This document shows positions 1 through 9,004 of a stretch of 64,000 bases of DNA, one piece after another. This DNA comes from UBA7328 sp965247965. Its GTDB lineage: Bacteria > Bacteroidota > Bacteroidia > Chitinophagales > Saprospiraceae. The DNA is taken from contig OZ252053.1 of assembly GCA_965247965.1 (NCBI GenBank), forward strand, positions 2,666,001 to 2,730,000, read 5' to 3'. Position 1 is the first letter of the stretch. Every line of letters begins with the position of its first letter. Made by a program: the position numbers and the translations under genes. The notes under the pieces were generated by a model. That model made no database searches, had not been told where the DNA came from, and was given only the letters and a program-made list of their open reading frames with translations.

Positions 1-1168
1 CTTTGCTTAAAGCAGTACCGGGATTGAATGTGAATCCGCAGGGGCCGTCATATGCCATTCTCAAAGGAGGAAGGATATATGCGGCTTGGCCCTGAAAATG
101 GGGAAGGTGTAGTTTTTCAGCTTGCCACACCCTGTACGATTCATTAAGTTTATCATATTTACCGAATTGCCAATTTATGCGCCAACCACTATCCGAACCC
201 TCTACTATGTGCACGTACCGTTCGTGCTCTCCAGGATAGTCACTATCGTTATCGACACTTATCAGATTTCCATAGTTGTCAAATGCAAGTTCCTGAGTAT
301 TTCTAAGACCATGTGCAAAGACCTCAAAATCAGAGCCGTCCGGATTGCAGCGCATCACTGCACCTTGATTCGGATATTTCCAAAGTTTGCCATTAGGCCC
401 TACGGCATTTACGCCGATATCCCCTATTGACCAATAAATTCTGCCGTCCGGGCCTATAGTCAGACCGGACATGCCGTGTCCTGCGTAGGCAATATGAATA
501 CCGAATCCATGCGCAATATTGGCCCGTTCATCGGCTAGTCCATCCCGATCATCATCGCTTAACCTCCATACATCGGGAGCGGCTGTCAAGTAAATATCAT
601 CGTTATGGTACAGGATGCCCGCAGCTACGCCAGTCAGCATACTATTGAATCCCTTTGCAAAAAGATGGGAAACATCTGCACTTCCATCACCATCACTGTC
701 CCAAATTTTTCGGACATATTCACTCTGCACTTCCAGGTCATGATGATCATGCAGCCCGTCATTATTAAAATCTTCCTGCCAGATATTTTGGTCACTTAAT
801 TGTGTAGCTAACTTTTCTAAATGAAATGAACGTGTATCATCCAAACTTTGGAGGGAAAGATCATCGACCATCCAATCGCGATGGGCCCTGATATCTAAAT
901 CAGAACTTTTTCTGCGGGAAGTCTCCGAGACATATGCAACACCTTGGTTATCAAAGGTTAAGGCAACAGCATTGGAAAGGAGTGGGCCTGGTGCCCAAAG
1001 GCTCATTTCAAAACCATCGGCCAATTGAGGCGAGACTTGATCGGCTTCTTCGAAGTCTTTGGACGTCGCGTAAGTGCGAATGGGTTGGACATTATCGTTA
1101 GAACAACCCACTAGTAATAATACTATGGCCGAAAAAAAAGCAAGGAAGGGTGATTGTTTCAAAAGCAC
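1..1168 (-). CDS. PQQ-dehydrogenase-like beta-propeller lipoprotein (DUF7133/PVC-type membrane-bound dehydrogenase family), 3' end outside the window
   Basis: An open frame of about 389 codons runs off the left edge. The likely start is GTG at 1168, since no ATG lies near the N-terminus; an in-frame TTG 30 bases upstream is an alternative. The N-terminus is a lipoprotein signal ending LLVGC, so the protein is probably anchored in a membrane facing the periplasm or surface. Following it are a propeller-like segment (SLWAPGPLLSNAVALTFDNQ), a long charged insert typical of this family with two Asp-rich loops (DFNNDGLHD and DSDGDGSAD), and repeated blades (GLTIGPDGRIYWSIGD, GLRNTQELAFDNYGN). This matches the N-terminal domain of large secreted proteins that carry a propeller, HEAT repeats and a CxxCH cytochrome domain; the downstream domains would lie outside this window. 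It is the last visible gene of a minus-strand run of degradative genes. The oxidised substrate is unknown. Confidence 0.75.
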   Translation of the reverse strand, partial: MLLKQSPFLAFFSAIVLLLVGCSNDNVQPIRTYATSKDFEEADQVSPQLADGFEMSLWAPGPLLSNAVALTFDNQGVAYVSETSRRKSSDLDIRAHRDWMVDDLSLQSLDDTRSFHLEKLATQLSDQNIWQEDFNNDGLHDHHDLEVQSEYVRKIWDSDGDGSADVSHLFAKGFNSMLTGVAAGILYHNDDIYLTAAPDVWRLSDDDRDGLADERANIAHGFGIHIAYAGHGMSGLTIGPDGRIYWSIGDIGVNAVGPNGKLWKYPNQGAVMRCNPDGSDFEVFAHGLRNTQELAFDNYGNLISVDNDSDYPGEHERYVHIVEGSDSGWRINWQFGKYDKLNESYRVWQAEKLHLPHFQGQAAYILPPLRMAYDGPCGFTFNPGTALSK

Positions 1169-1322
1169 AAACGTCGAAGAATCCTCAAAATATAATTTCA
1201 AACCAAAGGCGGAAAGACGCCAAGAGCAAAAAACTTTGCGACTTTGTGTCTTTGCGTTCAACTATTCTCAATTATCTTTTCCAAAGTTACAAACAAGACA
1301 GCGTACATTTATCCCTATATTT

Positions 1323-2060
1323 CTACTCCTTCTCACCGCCTTTCATTTGATTCGCCTTTTCAAATAAGCCTCCTTTTCGCTTTATCACCTCTGGCGTCCA
1401 AATTTTGATATCATCGAAACGGCCTGTATCATCAAACGAACCAAAACCTATCCGGCCCGCACCAAAATGAGTATCTGTGGCCTCCATAATAGGAGTTTCC
1501 ATATCATCAAAATAGACCCTAATAGTACCCTCTTCTACACTCCTTTCTATACGTGCAGTATGCCATGAATTGGTATCTCCCCAATCCGTTCCGGTGGTTG
1601 TTTTCGACGCTATTTTTACTCGGGGTTCGTCATTCACAAGGAAGATATTGTTGGCGTGATCGTCTGCGACTGTAGCCATATGCACGTAGTAGTAGTTTGT
1701 AGGATTTTGAAAACCAAAAAACAGGCATAGATCGCGATGGCCGTATTCTCTGCCAGATTGAGCGAGACGAACTTCCATTACAAAATTGCCAACGATTGGT
1801 TCCGTCAACAGGGCTATGTTAAAGGGTGAACGGACTCGTGCACGATAGTTGCTTTCTCCAAAAAGTTCTAAAGTTTTATTCCCATCATTTGTGCTGATTT
1901 TCCACGCGCTTTCGTCCGTATAGTCAAAATCGTGGAATGCTTGGGGAGCATCGAAGTTTTGAGTATAAACTAATTCATAATCCGAAAAGATTGTGCTTTT
2001 TTGGGTATATCCGAATTGGCTGACACAGAGACCTAATACTAATAAGAAAATTGTTTTCAT
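1323..2060 (-). CDS. secreted DUF1080-like (3-keto-disaccharide hydrolase / concanavalin-fold) protein
   Basis: The 245-residue product has a signal peptide (MKTIFLLVLGLCVSQFGYTQ) and a single jelly-roll domain. The domain shows the family pattern: an N-terminal 'nFd' segment, a central strand with FGFQNPTNYYYVHMA, a WHTARIERS strand, a YFDDMETPIMEA strand and the closing GRIGFGSFDDTGRFDDIKIW. This order is characteristic of DUF1080/GH16-like LamG-fold proteins that bind or cleave carbohydrate in the periplasm; whether this one is catalytic cannot be told from sequence. It sits 41 bases downstream of the bicupin lipoprotein and upstream of the propeller dehydrogenase, so all are probably co-transcribed and part of sugar oxidation/uptake. 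Confidence 0.7.
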   Translation of the reverse strand: MKTIFLLVLGLCVSQFGYTQKSTIFSDYELVYTQNFDAPQAFHDFDYTDESAWKISTNDGNKTLELFGESNYRARVRSPFNIALLTEPIVGNFVMEVRLAQSGREYGHRDLCLFFGFQNPTNYYYVHMATVADDHANNIFLVNDEPRVKIASKTTTGTDWGDTNSWHTARIERSVEEGTIRVYFDDMETPIMEATDTHFGAGRIGFGSFDDTGRFDDIKIWTPEVIKRKGGLFEKANQMKGGEKE

Positions 2061-2101
2061 GGCTGCAAAATATGCCTTGTTTTTGAATTAAAACACGATT
2101 T

Positions 2102-3076
2102 TCACTTTATAACCGCCTTTGCTGACGCTTCGCTATTATAGGGTAATTTGTCATAACTACTCAGCCCTAACCGTTCATTAATCACCCGAAGGTGATGATC
2201 CACCCCGATCTCAGCGCCTGGAATAAAACCCGGAACCGTGATCACCTGAACCAAAACGCTATCCACTCCTCTATGCATCACACCTCTTGGCAAATAGACG
2301 AGGTCCCCCACTTTCAATGGAGTAGAATGCAATAGTTCGTTGGCCTGAGCTTTGGTCACTTCATCCGGATTTTCGATTAAATCCACCTTATTGCTTGTTA
2401 CAATTCTGGACTTCGGTCTAGCCATTTGCACCAAGTAAAATTCATCAAACCCTCCATCCACAGGATGGTAGTGCGAAAATGAATCCATAATTCGCACCCG
2501 ATGAGCGTTGATGCTGTGAAAGAGATAAGGGCCGACTTTTTCTTTCCAAGTCAGAAGAATTCTTCGATAGGCATTTGTTTCAGTAGCGCACCCGCCTGGA
2601 GTATCTGTTATCTTGTCGTCCCAATCGGGGCGAATGAATTCGGGTAATTCTGAAGGAATTTTGTGTGGAACAGTAAAGACCAAACTGCTGAAAAGACTAT
2701 CGGTAGATAGAGATGCGTCTTCGTGCAAAAGAATAATGTCGCCAACGGAAAATTTAGATGAGTGGTTATAGTTCAACGTAACCGTTCCGCCTCCAGTTTG
2801 GATGAATACTACACGATTTTTGTCATGAGCTGGTAAGTATTTGGCATTGTGAATGTAATCGAGCGTGTACCCTGGATTTCTTTGTGAAAAAGCAGTTTGT
2901 ACGGTAGAAAGCCCCTCCTCATTTCCATTCGCCAAGTGGGCTATAGCGATGCCATGCTCACCTAATTCACTAAGTTCAATTTTTGCTTTATCCAAGGAAC
3001 AGGAAAATAGAAAAAGGACAAAGGAAAGTAGCCCAAGATGTCTTGCACATAAGGCCTTATTTCTGGTATATATCAT
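2102..3076 (-). CDS. bicupin lipoprotein
   Basis: I chose the ATG at 3076 because it places a lipoprotein signal (SFVLFLFSC) about 25 residues in; an upstream ATG at 3118 would add 14 residues and overlap the signal poorly. Two cupin domains can be seen. The first has GGGTVTLNYNHSSKFSVGDIILLHED. The second has HRVRIMDSFSHYHPVDGGFDEFYLVQ followed by KVGDLVYLPRGVMHRG, with His and Glu residues in metal-binding positions. The substrate is not evident. The gene starts 48 bases after the symporter gene, so it probably acts on the transported compound or senses it. Confidence 0.65.
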   Translation of the reverse strand: MIYTRNKALCARHLGLLSFVLFLFSCSLDKAKIELSELGEHGIAIAHLANGNEEGLSTVQTAFSQRNPGYTLDYIHNAKYLPAHDKNRVVFIQTGGGTVTLNYNHSSKFSVGDIILLHEDASLSTDSLFSSLVFTVPHKIPSELPEFIRPDWDDKITDTPGGCATETNAYRRILLTWKEKVGPYLFHSINAHRVRIMDSFSHYHPVDGGFDEFYLVQMARPKSRIVTSNKVDLIENPDEVTKAQANELLHSTPLKVGDLVYLPRGVMHRGVDSVLVQVITVPGFIPGAEIGVDHHLRVINERLGLSSYDKLPYNSEASAKAVIK

Positions 3077-3124
3077 AAAGTTGGAAAAGATATACGATAT
3101 CTTGAAGATATAGTGCAACTCGGG

Positions 3125-4531
3125 TTAATTTTCAACTTTCTTCTTGTCAACCAGAACCAATGCCAGTGTGAGCACGCTCAAAATCCCTAACAAAGTCAAA
3201 TCCATTCTGACATCTGCAACCTTGTTCGGAATCCAGCCCAATAACGAAGCAACAAAAATGAAAAGAGCGATCAGTGTAGCCAACGGAATTGCAGAGAGTC
3301 TGCTTGCATTCTTATAAAAAACACCCGTAAAGATCATTGGTGCCAAAAGCGAGGTGCCTGCAAAGCTGGTGCGCGCGAGGAGCACCAATTCATCCGAACT
3401 CATCAAGGCAAAAACTAGCGCCATTATAGCAAAAATCACGATGCCAACTCGTGCGTAGCCGACCATTTTTTCATCTTCGCCTTTCAAAATAGAACGCAGT
3501 TCGCCGCCAAGCGCAAAAAGCTGAGAATCGGAGGTCGAAATGGCAGCAGCTACTAAACCTATCATTACTACAGCGCCGATAAAATGACTTTGATCGGCGA
3601 TAAACGTTTTATGTAAAAATTCGGAAGTACTCGCATCCGGGTAAAGTACGGCTCCATACATGCCCATAAACGCTGTCGGTAAAATGACCAAAATCGCAAA
3701 GAATCCAATACCAACGGCCATTCGATGCAGAGATCTTACGTCTTTTAATATAACCAGCCGTGTTGAGATCTGTGGCTGTGTATACGGCAACAAGGTGATC
3801 GCTATCATAGAACCGAATAAAAATTGGAAATCAAATAAGCCTTTTGGCCCGGGCACGGAGAGCAACGCTTCATTTACTTTTTCGACTTCTGCAAACATAG
3901 CTTCTACACCTCCAAAATGATTGAGGCAATTGTAACCAACAATCCAAATAGCGACCAATAATAAAATGCCCTGTAAAACGTCGCTATACATAATCGCCCG
4001 AAGGCCACCTACTTCACTATAAATCAACATTATAACGACCAAGCCAACCGCCCACACCCACATCGGGATAGCCTCAGGAAAGCTCGCGTGAAGGAAGATA
4101 GCAACACCGCGAATCTGTATGGCTACATACGGAATCAGGAAAATGAATACACCTAGGAAAGCTACAATCCCCGCAAATCGAGATTGGAAATTGTTTTCAA
4201 GAAACCCTGCCATTCCGTACCACGTCTGCGATCTCGCTTTCTTCCTTAATTCATAACCAATCCAAATCAACCCAAAGACCATGATGGCGTCTGAGAACAT
4301 CAAAAATATCCATGCGCCCACACCGTGCACCCTGAAAAAGTCGGGCATGCCCAGCAAGGTGAAGGTGGAAAAGAGCGTGGCGGCGAATGTAAAGAAGCCC
4401 AAAAATGCGCCTAGATTAAATCCGCCTAAAAGATAGTTCCTGGATGTTTTGGTATTGGTTTTAGCGCGATTGGCGAATAGGATTAGGATGGCAATGTATA
4501 TGATGCCTATTATGATTAGTGTTCGAAGCAT
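3125..4531 (-). CDS. sodium:solute symporter family (SSS) transporter
   Basis: A 468-residue integral membrane protein with about 13 hydrophobic helices and no signal peptide. It has SSS-family features: the N-terminal NYLLGGFNLGAFLGFFTFAATLFSTFTLLG segment, the TM4-5 region SEVGGLRAIMYSDVLQGILL (a Gly-rich loop followed by a conserved S/T-D-xxQ) and an internal AAISTSDSQL motif with Ser residues in the usual sodium-site region. It would import an organic solute with sodium through the inner membrane. The small membrane protein encoded upstream (4616-4825) is a common SSS partner. The substrate is probably a sugar or sugar acid, inferred from the neighbours only. Confidence 0.85.
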   Translation of the reverse strand: MLRTLIIIGIIYIAILILFANRAKTNTKTSRNYLLGGFNLGAFLGFFTFAATLFSTFTLLGMPDFFRVHGVGAWIFLMFSDAIMVFGLIWIGYELRKKARSQTWYGMAGFLENNFQSRFAGIVAFLGVFIFLIPYVAIQIRGVAIFLHASFPEAIPMWVWAVGLVVIMLIYSEVGGLRAIMYSDVLQGILLLVAIWIVGYNCLNHFGGVEAMFAEVEKVNEALLSVPGPKGLFDFQFLFGSMIAITLLPYTQPQISTRLVILKDVRSLHRMAVGIGFFAILVILPTAFMGMYGAVLYPDASTSEFLHKTFIADQSHFIGAVVMIGLVAAAISTSDSQLFALGGELRSILKGEDEKMVGYARVGIVIFAIMALVFALMSSDELVLLARTSFAGTSLLAPMIFTGVFYKNASRLSAIPLATLIALFIFVASLLGWIPNKVADVRMDLTLLGILSVLTLALVLVDKKKVEN

Positions 4532-4615
4532 AATCTAGTTGGCTTTCATTTTGATGTTATTTGCAATCTTGGTGAAATCCTCCACGAATTACATAAATTT
4601 TCACTAATTCAAATG

Positions 4616-4825
4616 CTATTCTTTCCGACCAGGATGTACTCTTGTGCTCAACCACGTCAAGCCTACTAAAACGACCGCTTCGATTATTCCTACCCACAAG
4701 GCGTATGGCATTCCGATGAATGTAGGCTCATGAATCCCGGAAGGGGTGATCAATGGGGTGAACGTGAGAATAATGAAAAGACCAACAGTCCATTTACAGA
4801 TCGCCCAGAGTTTGTTGTTTTTCAT
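4616..4825 (-). CDS. small two-helix membrane protein, DUF3311-like symporter partner
   Basis: About 69 residues from the ATG at 4825; an in-frame upstream start at 4873 is less likely because it adds no conserved sequence. There are two hydrophobic segments (WAICKWTVGLFIILTFTPL and ALWVGIIEAVVLVGLTWLS) separated by GIHEPTFIGMPY. The motif P-x-F-x-G-x-P-x-x-x-W is the hallmark of small DUF3311-type proteins encoded next to SSS symporters. It lies 84 bases upstream of the symporter gene on the same strand. I infer an accessory subunit; no biochemical role is established from sequence. Confidence 0.6.
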   Translation of the reverse strand: MKNNKLWAICKWTVGLFIILTFTPLITPSGIHEPTFIGMPYALWVGIIEAVVLVGLTWLSTRVHPGRKE

Positions 4826-5003
4826 TAGCGCCTCATAGATATGTAAAATTTTTGAAAACTGGCTGGTTCGCATAGGACAGATTGCACAATCAATGTCTCG
4901 CGAGGCGAGACCCTTCGGCTAGTTCAGGGCAGCCAGCCATCACGAAGCTCACTAATTGCGGTTCGAGATGGCCTCATTCTCTTTAACATACCCACTGCGA
5001 TTG

Positions 5004-6269
5004 TTAACGCACCGGATTCTCATACCAAATTACTCCTAACTCCTTACCCTTATACCCTTTAGCAAGATAAGGCCCCTTTTCCTCAACAGTGACAACGTCC
5101 AAATCACCGTCGCCATCGAGGTCCGTTAGCTGAATCAAATCATTGATAAATCCTTCCGGGCCGCTTATGGAGGTAGCGCTCCACTTCTTTTCGGTTGGCT
5201 TTTGATCGTAAGACAACCAATACGTTCCGATTTTACCATCGGTTGCATGTTCACTTGAAATCGCGAGATCGAGTTGTCCGTCGAGGTCGATGTCCGCTAC
5301 CTTGACTGCTTTGCCGCCGCCTCCATTAGGTGGTATCTCGATCATATTCATTTCCCATCCGATAGGCGACTGCGACGTGCGGCGATGATACTGAATAGGG
5401 CCGCCTTTCACTGCGAAGAGCACGTCCTGCAGACCATCTCCATCTAAATCGGCGATCGTATTATGCATCGCCTCGTAACGACCAACAGCCCCAATGCGGT
5501 GTTCTGTCCAGGTCTCCGAGATCACATCATTGACACCGGGATTTTCCAACCAAAGTGCCCCACTTCTTTCACCTCTACGATCTGTAGCTACTATATCCAG
5601 GTCGCCGTCCTTATCCATATCAACCGGCCGGAGGGTCATCAGCCAACCCGCTTCGTAAAGCGGATGCCATTTCCAATTTGCCAGGTCTCTTGGATCATCT
5701 GGGGATTCAAACCATCCAAGTTGGGCATCTTTATTTTTTGACCCTGCTACGAGGTCTATCCCTTTTTTACCATCCACGTCCATAGCAAAAGCATACATCC
5801 ATTGTTTCTTACCTGATGCGGCCGGCAAGGCTTCAGTCACCCACGCCTTCGCATCGAGTAATCTATCGGGGTCAGATGGCGACCAATGAATAAAGATCGA
5901 CTTCGTTTCGCCCTCACAGGAGCTGACCACATCTATAAAACCGTCTCCATCCAAATCGACAAAAAATGAATCTTCGGGATCACCAACTTGCCCTACAGTG
6001 ACTGCAGGCCATGGTCTCTTCATTTCGCTTTCTCCGGGATGGATATAGACGCGCACTATGCCGCCCTGCTCCCAAGGCGAGGTGATATCAAGCAAGCCAT
6101 CGCCATTGATATCGGCAAACCGGGTTCCGTCGGCTCCCCTAGAAGAGTCGTCAATAGTATGACGCAGCCACTCGCCTTCCGGCCAGGAATTTTCAGTCGT
6201 GTCCTGGATTTTGCAACCGTAAAGGATCGCTACGCAATAAATAAACCATAGAATGTTATTCGACGCCAT
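5004..6269 (-). CDS. FG-GAP/VCBS-repeat lipoprotein
   Basis: A 421-residue protein with a short lipoprotein signal (FIYCVAILYGC) and seven-bladed FG-GAP-type repeats. Calcium-binding Dx[DN]xDG loops recur: DINGDGLLD, DLDGDGFID, DMDKDGDLD, DLDGDGLQD, DIDLDGQLD and DLDGDGDLD. Blades end in strands such as IVRVYIHPGE and LGVIWYENP. The same module, closely similar along its length (HTIDxSSxGADG at the start, GVxWYEN at the end), forms the C-terminal half of the sulfatase at 18249-20906. It probably serves as a surface or periplasmic binding scaffold. The 5' leader contains a group II intron. Confidence 0.8.
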   Translation of the reverse strand: MASNNILWFIYCVAILYGCKIQDTTENSWPEGEWLRHTIDDSSRGADGTRFADINGDGLLDITSPWEQGGIVRVYIHPGESEMKRPWPAVTVGQVGDPEDSFFVDLDGDGFIDVVSSCEGETKSIFIHWSPSDPDRLLDAKAWVTEALPAASGKKQWMYAFAMDVDGKKGIDLVAGSKNKDAQLGWFESPDDPRDLANWKWHPLYEAGWLMTLRPVDMDKDGDLDIVATDRRGERSGALWLENPGVNDVISETWTEHRIGAVGRYEAMHNTIADLDGDGLQDVLFAVKGGPIQYHRRTSQSPIGWEMNMIEIPPNGGGGKAVKVADIDLDGQLDLAISSEHATDGKIGTYWLSYDQKPTEKKWSATSISGPEGFINDLIQLTDLDGDGDLDVVTVEEKGPYLAKGYKGKELGVIWYENPVR

Positions 6270-6356
6270 TAATTGCTATTTTTAAAAGTGAATTGGAATT
6301 TCAGTGCAACTAATTTATGAAAATATGAGACACCTCCGTCCATCTTGCATCATCCG

Positions 6357-7029
6357 GTCGAGTAGACCTGGGGAATTTCACCCCAAGCCTCTCGCAGAAC
6401 CGTATCCCGATTTTCGGGACAGGCTGTGAAAGTCTCCCTTCATACGGCTCTTCATTGTCTAATCTGTATTATCCAGACTTCAATCTGTTTTAATTCAATC
6501 CTCCTAATTCTTATTAGTTGTTGAACCAATAACAGATTCCAACAATGCTAACCCCTTCGATCCACATCCATTACAGATGCTTCATCACTACTACGAGTTA
6601 GTCCGTAACCCTCTGCACTTCGATACGCTCGGCCTCTCCTCTACGGATTGTGCCTTCTCTCTTATCATTACAGTAGGGCAATCTCCTGTTCTATTTACCA
6701 CCCTTCATTGATGTCTCGCCACCTCTACAACGGTAACCCCATAGCCAGTAAGAAGGTCTTCCGCTATGGTCTTCCCGGGAAATACACCAATCCCCGGTTT
6801 TGATGTACAACTAAATGTGTTTCGTTGCTTAATCAGTGGTTCACTTTCGTTCGACTCTTTCAATGATCACCTGACTCCTTTAGCGAAGCCTTTTCCTTAT
6901 CGCTCAGTACCCAGGTATTACTACCTTAGCACCATAAGGTGGTTTGAAGGCTGCTCCTTCCAGCCGCCTTCGGAGGGCCATACCTCCATCTGGTAAACAG
7001 CATGCTCACTTTTGAGCTTCAGGACGCAC
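6357..7029 (-). mobile_element. ORF-less group II intron
   Basis: Read on the minus strand, the segment begins with a GUGCG 5' end (7029 downward, GTGCGTCCTGAAGCTC) and ends in a domain V / domain VI pair. Domain V begins at 6450 with GAGCCGTATGAAGGGAGACT, containing the catalytic AGC triad and a GNRA-like loop, and closes with TACGGTTC (6404-6397). Domain VI is the following stem with GGGGTGAAATTCCCC, ending at CTACTCGACC near 6357. About 670 bases is the size of the ribozyme alone, and I see no reverse transcriptase frame, so any splicing would need a maturase from elsewhere. It lies in the leader of the FG-GAP gene. Domain V carries a foreign palindromic insertion and may be dead. Confidence 0.75.
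6405..6425. repeat. 21-base palindromic insertion inside intron domain V
   Basis: Where a standard domain V would read CAC-G-TACGG, this one has 21 bases containing the inverted repeat TCCCGA-aaa-TCGGGA in place of the single G. Removing it restores a normal 34-nt domain V. Confidence 0.7.
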
Positions 7030-7150
7030 GGTGTATCCCTTTTTTTCATTTATGAAAGCAAATCAGGGGGCTGCCGCCTTGTTGGCTAGAAACGGGCCGA
7101 TAGACAATGGTCTTCAGGCCATTGTGCAAAATTTTGGGATACACCCCATC

Positions 7151-8515
7151 ATGCTGTCTGCCTTGTCTATCATCCTCTTTTCGGTGTACGGTTGTAAAAA
7201 TGCCGGCACCAACACAAAAGACGATTCCGCTAAACTCCCCGGCTACCAGGCCTATGATAGCTTCGAAGCGCTTGTCAATGATTCCAACGTCAAGAACCTT
7301 GAAACCGTCCGAGTAACCGATCCCGGAACAGAAGACAAGCCGACCGATCACGGGTTTTGGTTTTACAATTGCATGCATAAAGAATTACTTCAGTTTGACC
7401 CTAGCGGCCGTTATATGATCGCCTTAAGGGTGTTTATTGAAGGACGTGATGTCGAACCGACGGATCGGGGGGAAATTGGCATTATCGATCTGGAAAGAGA
7501 TAATGAATGGACAAAAATAGGGGAAACGACGACCTGGAACTGGCAGCAGGGAAACCGACTTCAATGGATTCCCGGCTCGTCGGAAGAGATTATCTGGAAC
7601 GACCGGGCTGATGACGGGAAAAGCTTTGTCAGTAGGATTTATAATACACGCACGGCAAAAATCCGAACGTTGCCCCGGCCCATATACACAGTTTCACCGG
7701 ATGGGAAAACGGCGCTCACCCACGATTTCGAACGGATGAAGCACGGAGGCACGGACTATAAGGGAGTGATAGACAAATACGACGGCCAGTGGGCTCCCGA
7801 AGGCGTTAATATTTGGAAAATGGACATGAAAACCGGAAAATCGGAACCTATTATTTCGATAGCGAAAATGGCAAAATTAATGTATCCCGACGATCATGAG
7901 GTCGACCCGCTGCGTACTCTTTATTTCTTCCGCGAGGGATTTAATCCTTCGGGAAACCGATTCATCTTCTTTGTCAAAGACGCCAAACCGGGTGAACGGG
8001 CCCGAACGGAAGGGTTTTCTGCAAACCTCGACGGCACGGATATTCGCTACTTATATAAAGAGCCCAGCCATCATTTCTGGATCGATGATGAATGGATCAT
8101 GGACAATGGATGGCATACTCCTCCGGGCCAAGAGGGCCCTGTACGCGGTTATTTTTTGTTCAAAGATGACGGAACGGGCCAGCCGAAAGAAATGTATTTC
8201 GAGGCGCCCAACGGTCATATAACTCTTTCAAAAGACGGAGATTGGATACTCACAGACACATACAACATAAAGGGATTTATATACCTATACATGTACCATT
8301 TGCCTAGTAAAAAATTGATACCCCTGGCTAAACTGGAAACCCATCTAAACCGGAAACAAATCCTTAAACATGGGGGCTATTTTCGAATCGACCTGCACCC
8401 CAGATTTAGCCCGGACGGCAAGATGGTCTCCATCGATTCTTCGCATGAAGGCCTCGGCAGACAGATCTACGTGCTCGATATCAGTCACATCGTGGACAAT
8501 CCCCCCGCCAGATGA
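7151..8515 (+). CDS. TolB/WD40-like beta-propeller lipoprotein
   Basis: The best start is the ATG at 7151, giving a lipoprotein signal MLSALSIILFSVYGC; a longer frame starts at 7031 but its extra 40 residues are not signal-like and overlap the edge of the group II intron. The mature protein of about 440 residues has propeller blades: PSGRYMIALRVFI, RLQWIPGSSEEIIWNDR, TVSPDGKTALTHDFER, NPSGNRFIFFVKD, HITLSKDGDWILTDTY and RFSPDGKMVSIDSSHEG. This pattern is common in Bacteroidota lipoproteins encoded with polysaccharide and sulfatase genes, sometimes annotated as oligogalacturonate-lyase-like propellers. Its enzymatic activity, if any, is unknown. Confidence 0.7.
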   Translation: MLSALSIILFSVYGCKNAGTNTKDDSAKLPGYQAYDSFEALVNDSNVKNLETVRVTDPGTEDKPTDHGFWFYNCMHKELLQFDPSGRYMIALRVFIEGRDVEPTDRGEIGIIDLERDNEWTKIGETTTWNWQQGNRLQWIPGSSEEIIWNDRADDGKSFVSRIYNTRTAKIRTLPRPIYTVSPDGKTALTHDFERMKHGGTDYKGVIDKYDGQWAPEGVNIWKMDMKTGKSEPIISIAKMAKLMYPDDHEVDPLRTLYFFREGFNPSGNRFIFFVKDAKPGERARTEGFSANLDGTDIRYLYKEPSHHFWIDDEWIMDNGWHTPPGQEGPVRGYFLFKDDGTGQPKEMYFEAPNGHITLSKDGDWILTDTYNIKGFIYLYMYHLPSKKLIPLAKLETHLNRKQILKHGGYFRIDLHPRFSPDGKMVSIDSSHEGLGRQIYVLDISHIVDNPPAR

Positions 8516-8532
8516 TCAGGCTTTTGATTTCC

Positions 8533-8990
8533 CTAAATTTTAGGAATTTTCCATTTAAACGCGTAATACTGGCATTGCCCTTTTCCAATATTTCTAATTC
8601 CATGAGGAATATTAGATCGTAAGAAAATCAATGACCCGGGCCCAACGCGATAAGGATTTCCATCAATTAATTCTTCAACTTCCCCAAACTGCACTAAAAT
8701 AATCTCCTCTTCAATATGTGTATGTGGATCATGGCTTTTCTCCCCTTCATTAAGAGTGGTGACATGCATTTCAAATTCACTGAGCTGAGATGTTGGTTCG
8801 CGTATCACATTTCTTCTCCCACCCTTTGCAGTTTTTTGAAACTCGATGTTATTCCAGTTTTTCACAATGGGTTGCAATACTCCATCATCGATCCTATTCC
8901 CCCCTTTTACATTCTTCCATCGAATGATATAATAAGTAGCCTTGAGCTCTTTGGAATTCTCAATTTTATACTCGTTTTTTGAAAATCCCA
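8533..8990 (-). pseudogene. bicupin gene, 3' part (interrupted by an IS)
   Basis: This encodes the second cupin domain: HDPHTHIEEEIILVQFGEVEELIDG with the metal-ligand His/Glu set, then GPGSLIFLRSNIPHGIRN. Its apparent start is an artefact of IS insertion. Excising the element at 8996-11313 together with one 5-base target duplication joins it in frame to the segment at 11314-11638, giving a 260-residue secreted bicupin reading SVV-LGFSKNEYK across the junction. The reconstructed protein resembles ureidoglycine aminohydrolase-like bicupins; its reaction is not known. Confidence 0.85.
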
Positions 8991-9004
8991 ATACTCAGAA
9001 CTCC

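Noticed and set aside
7031..7150. N-terminal extension of the propeller lipoprotein
   Set aside because: The first 40 codons precede a good lipoprotein signal at 7151 and abut the intron end, so they are unlikely to be translated.
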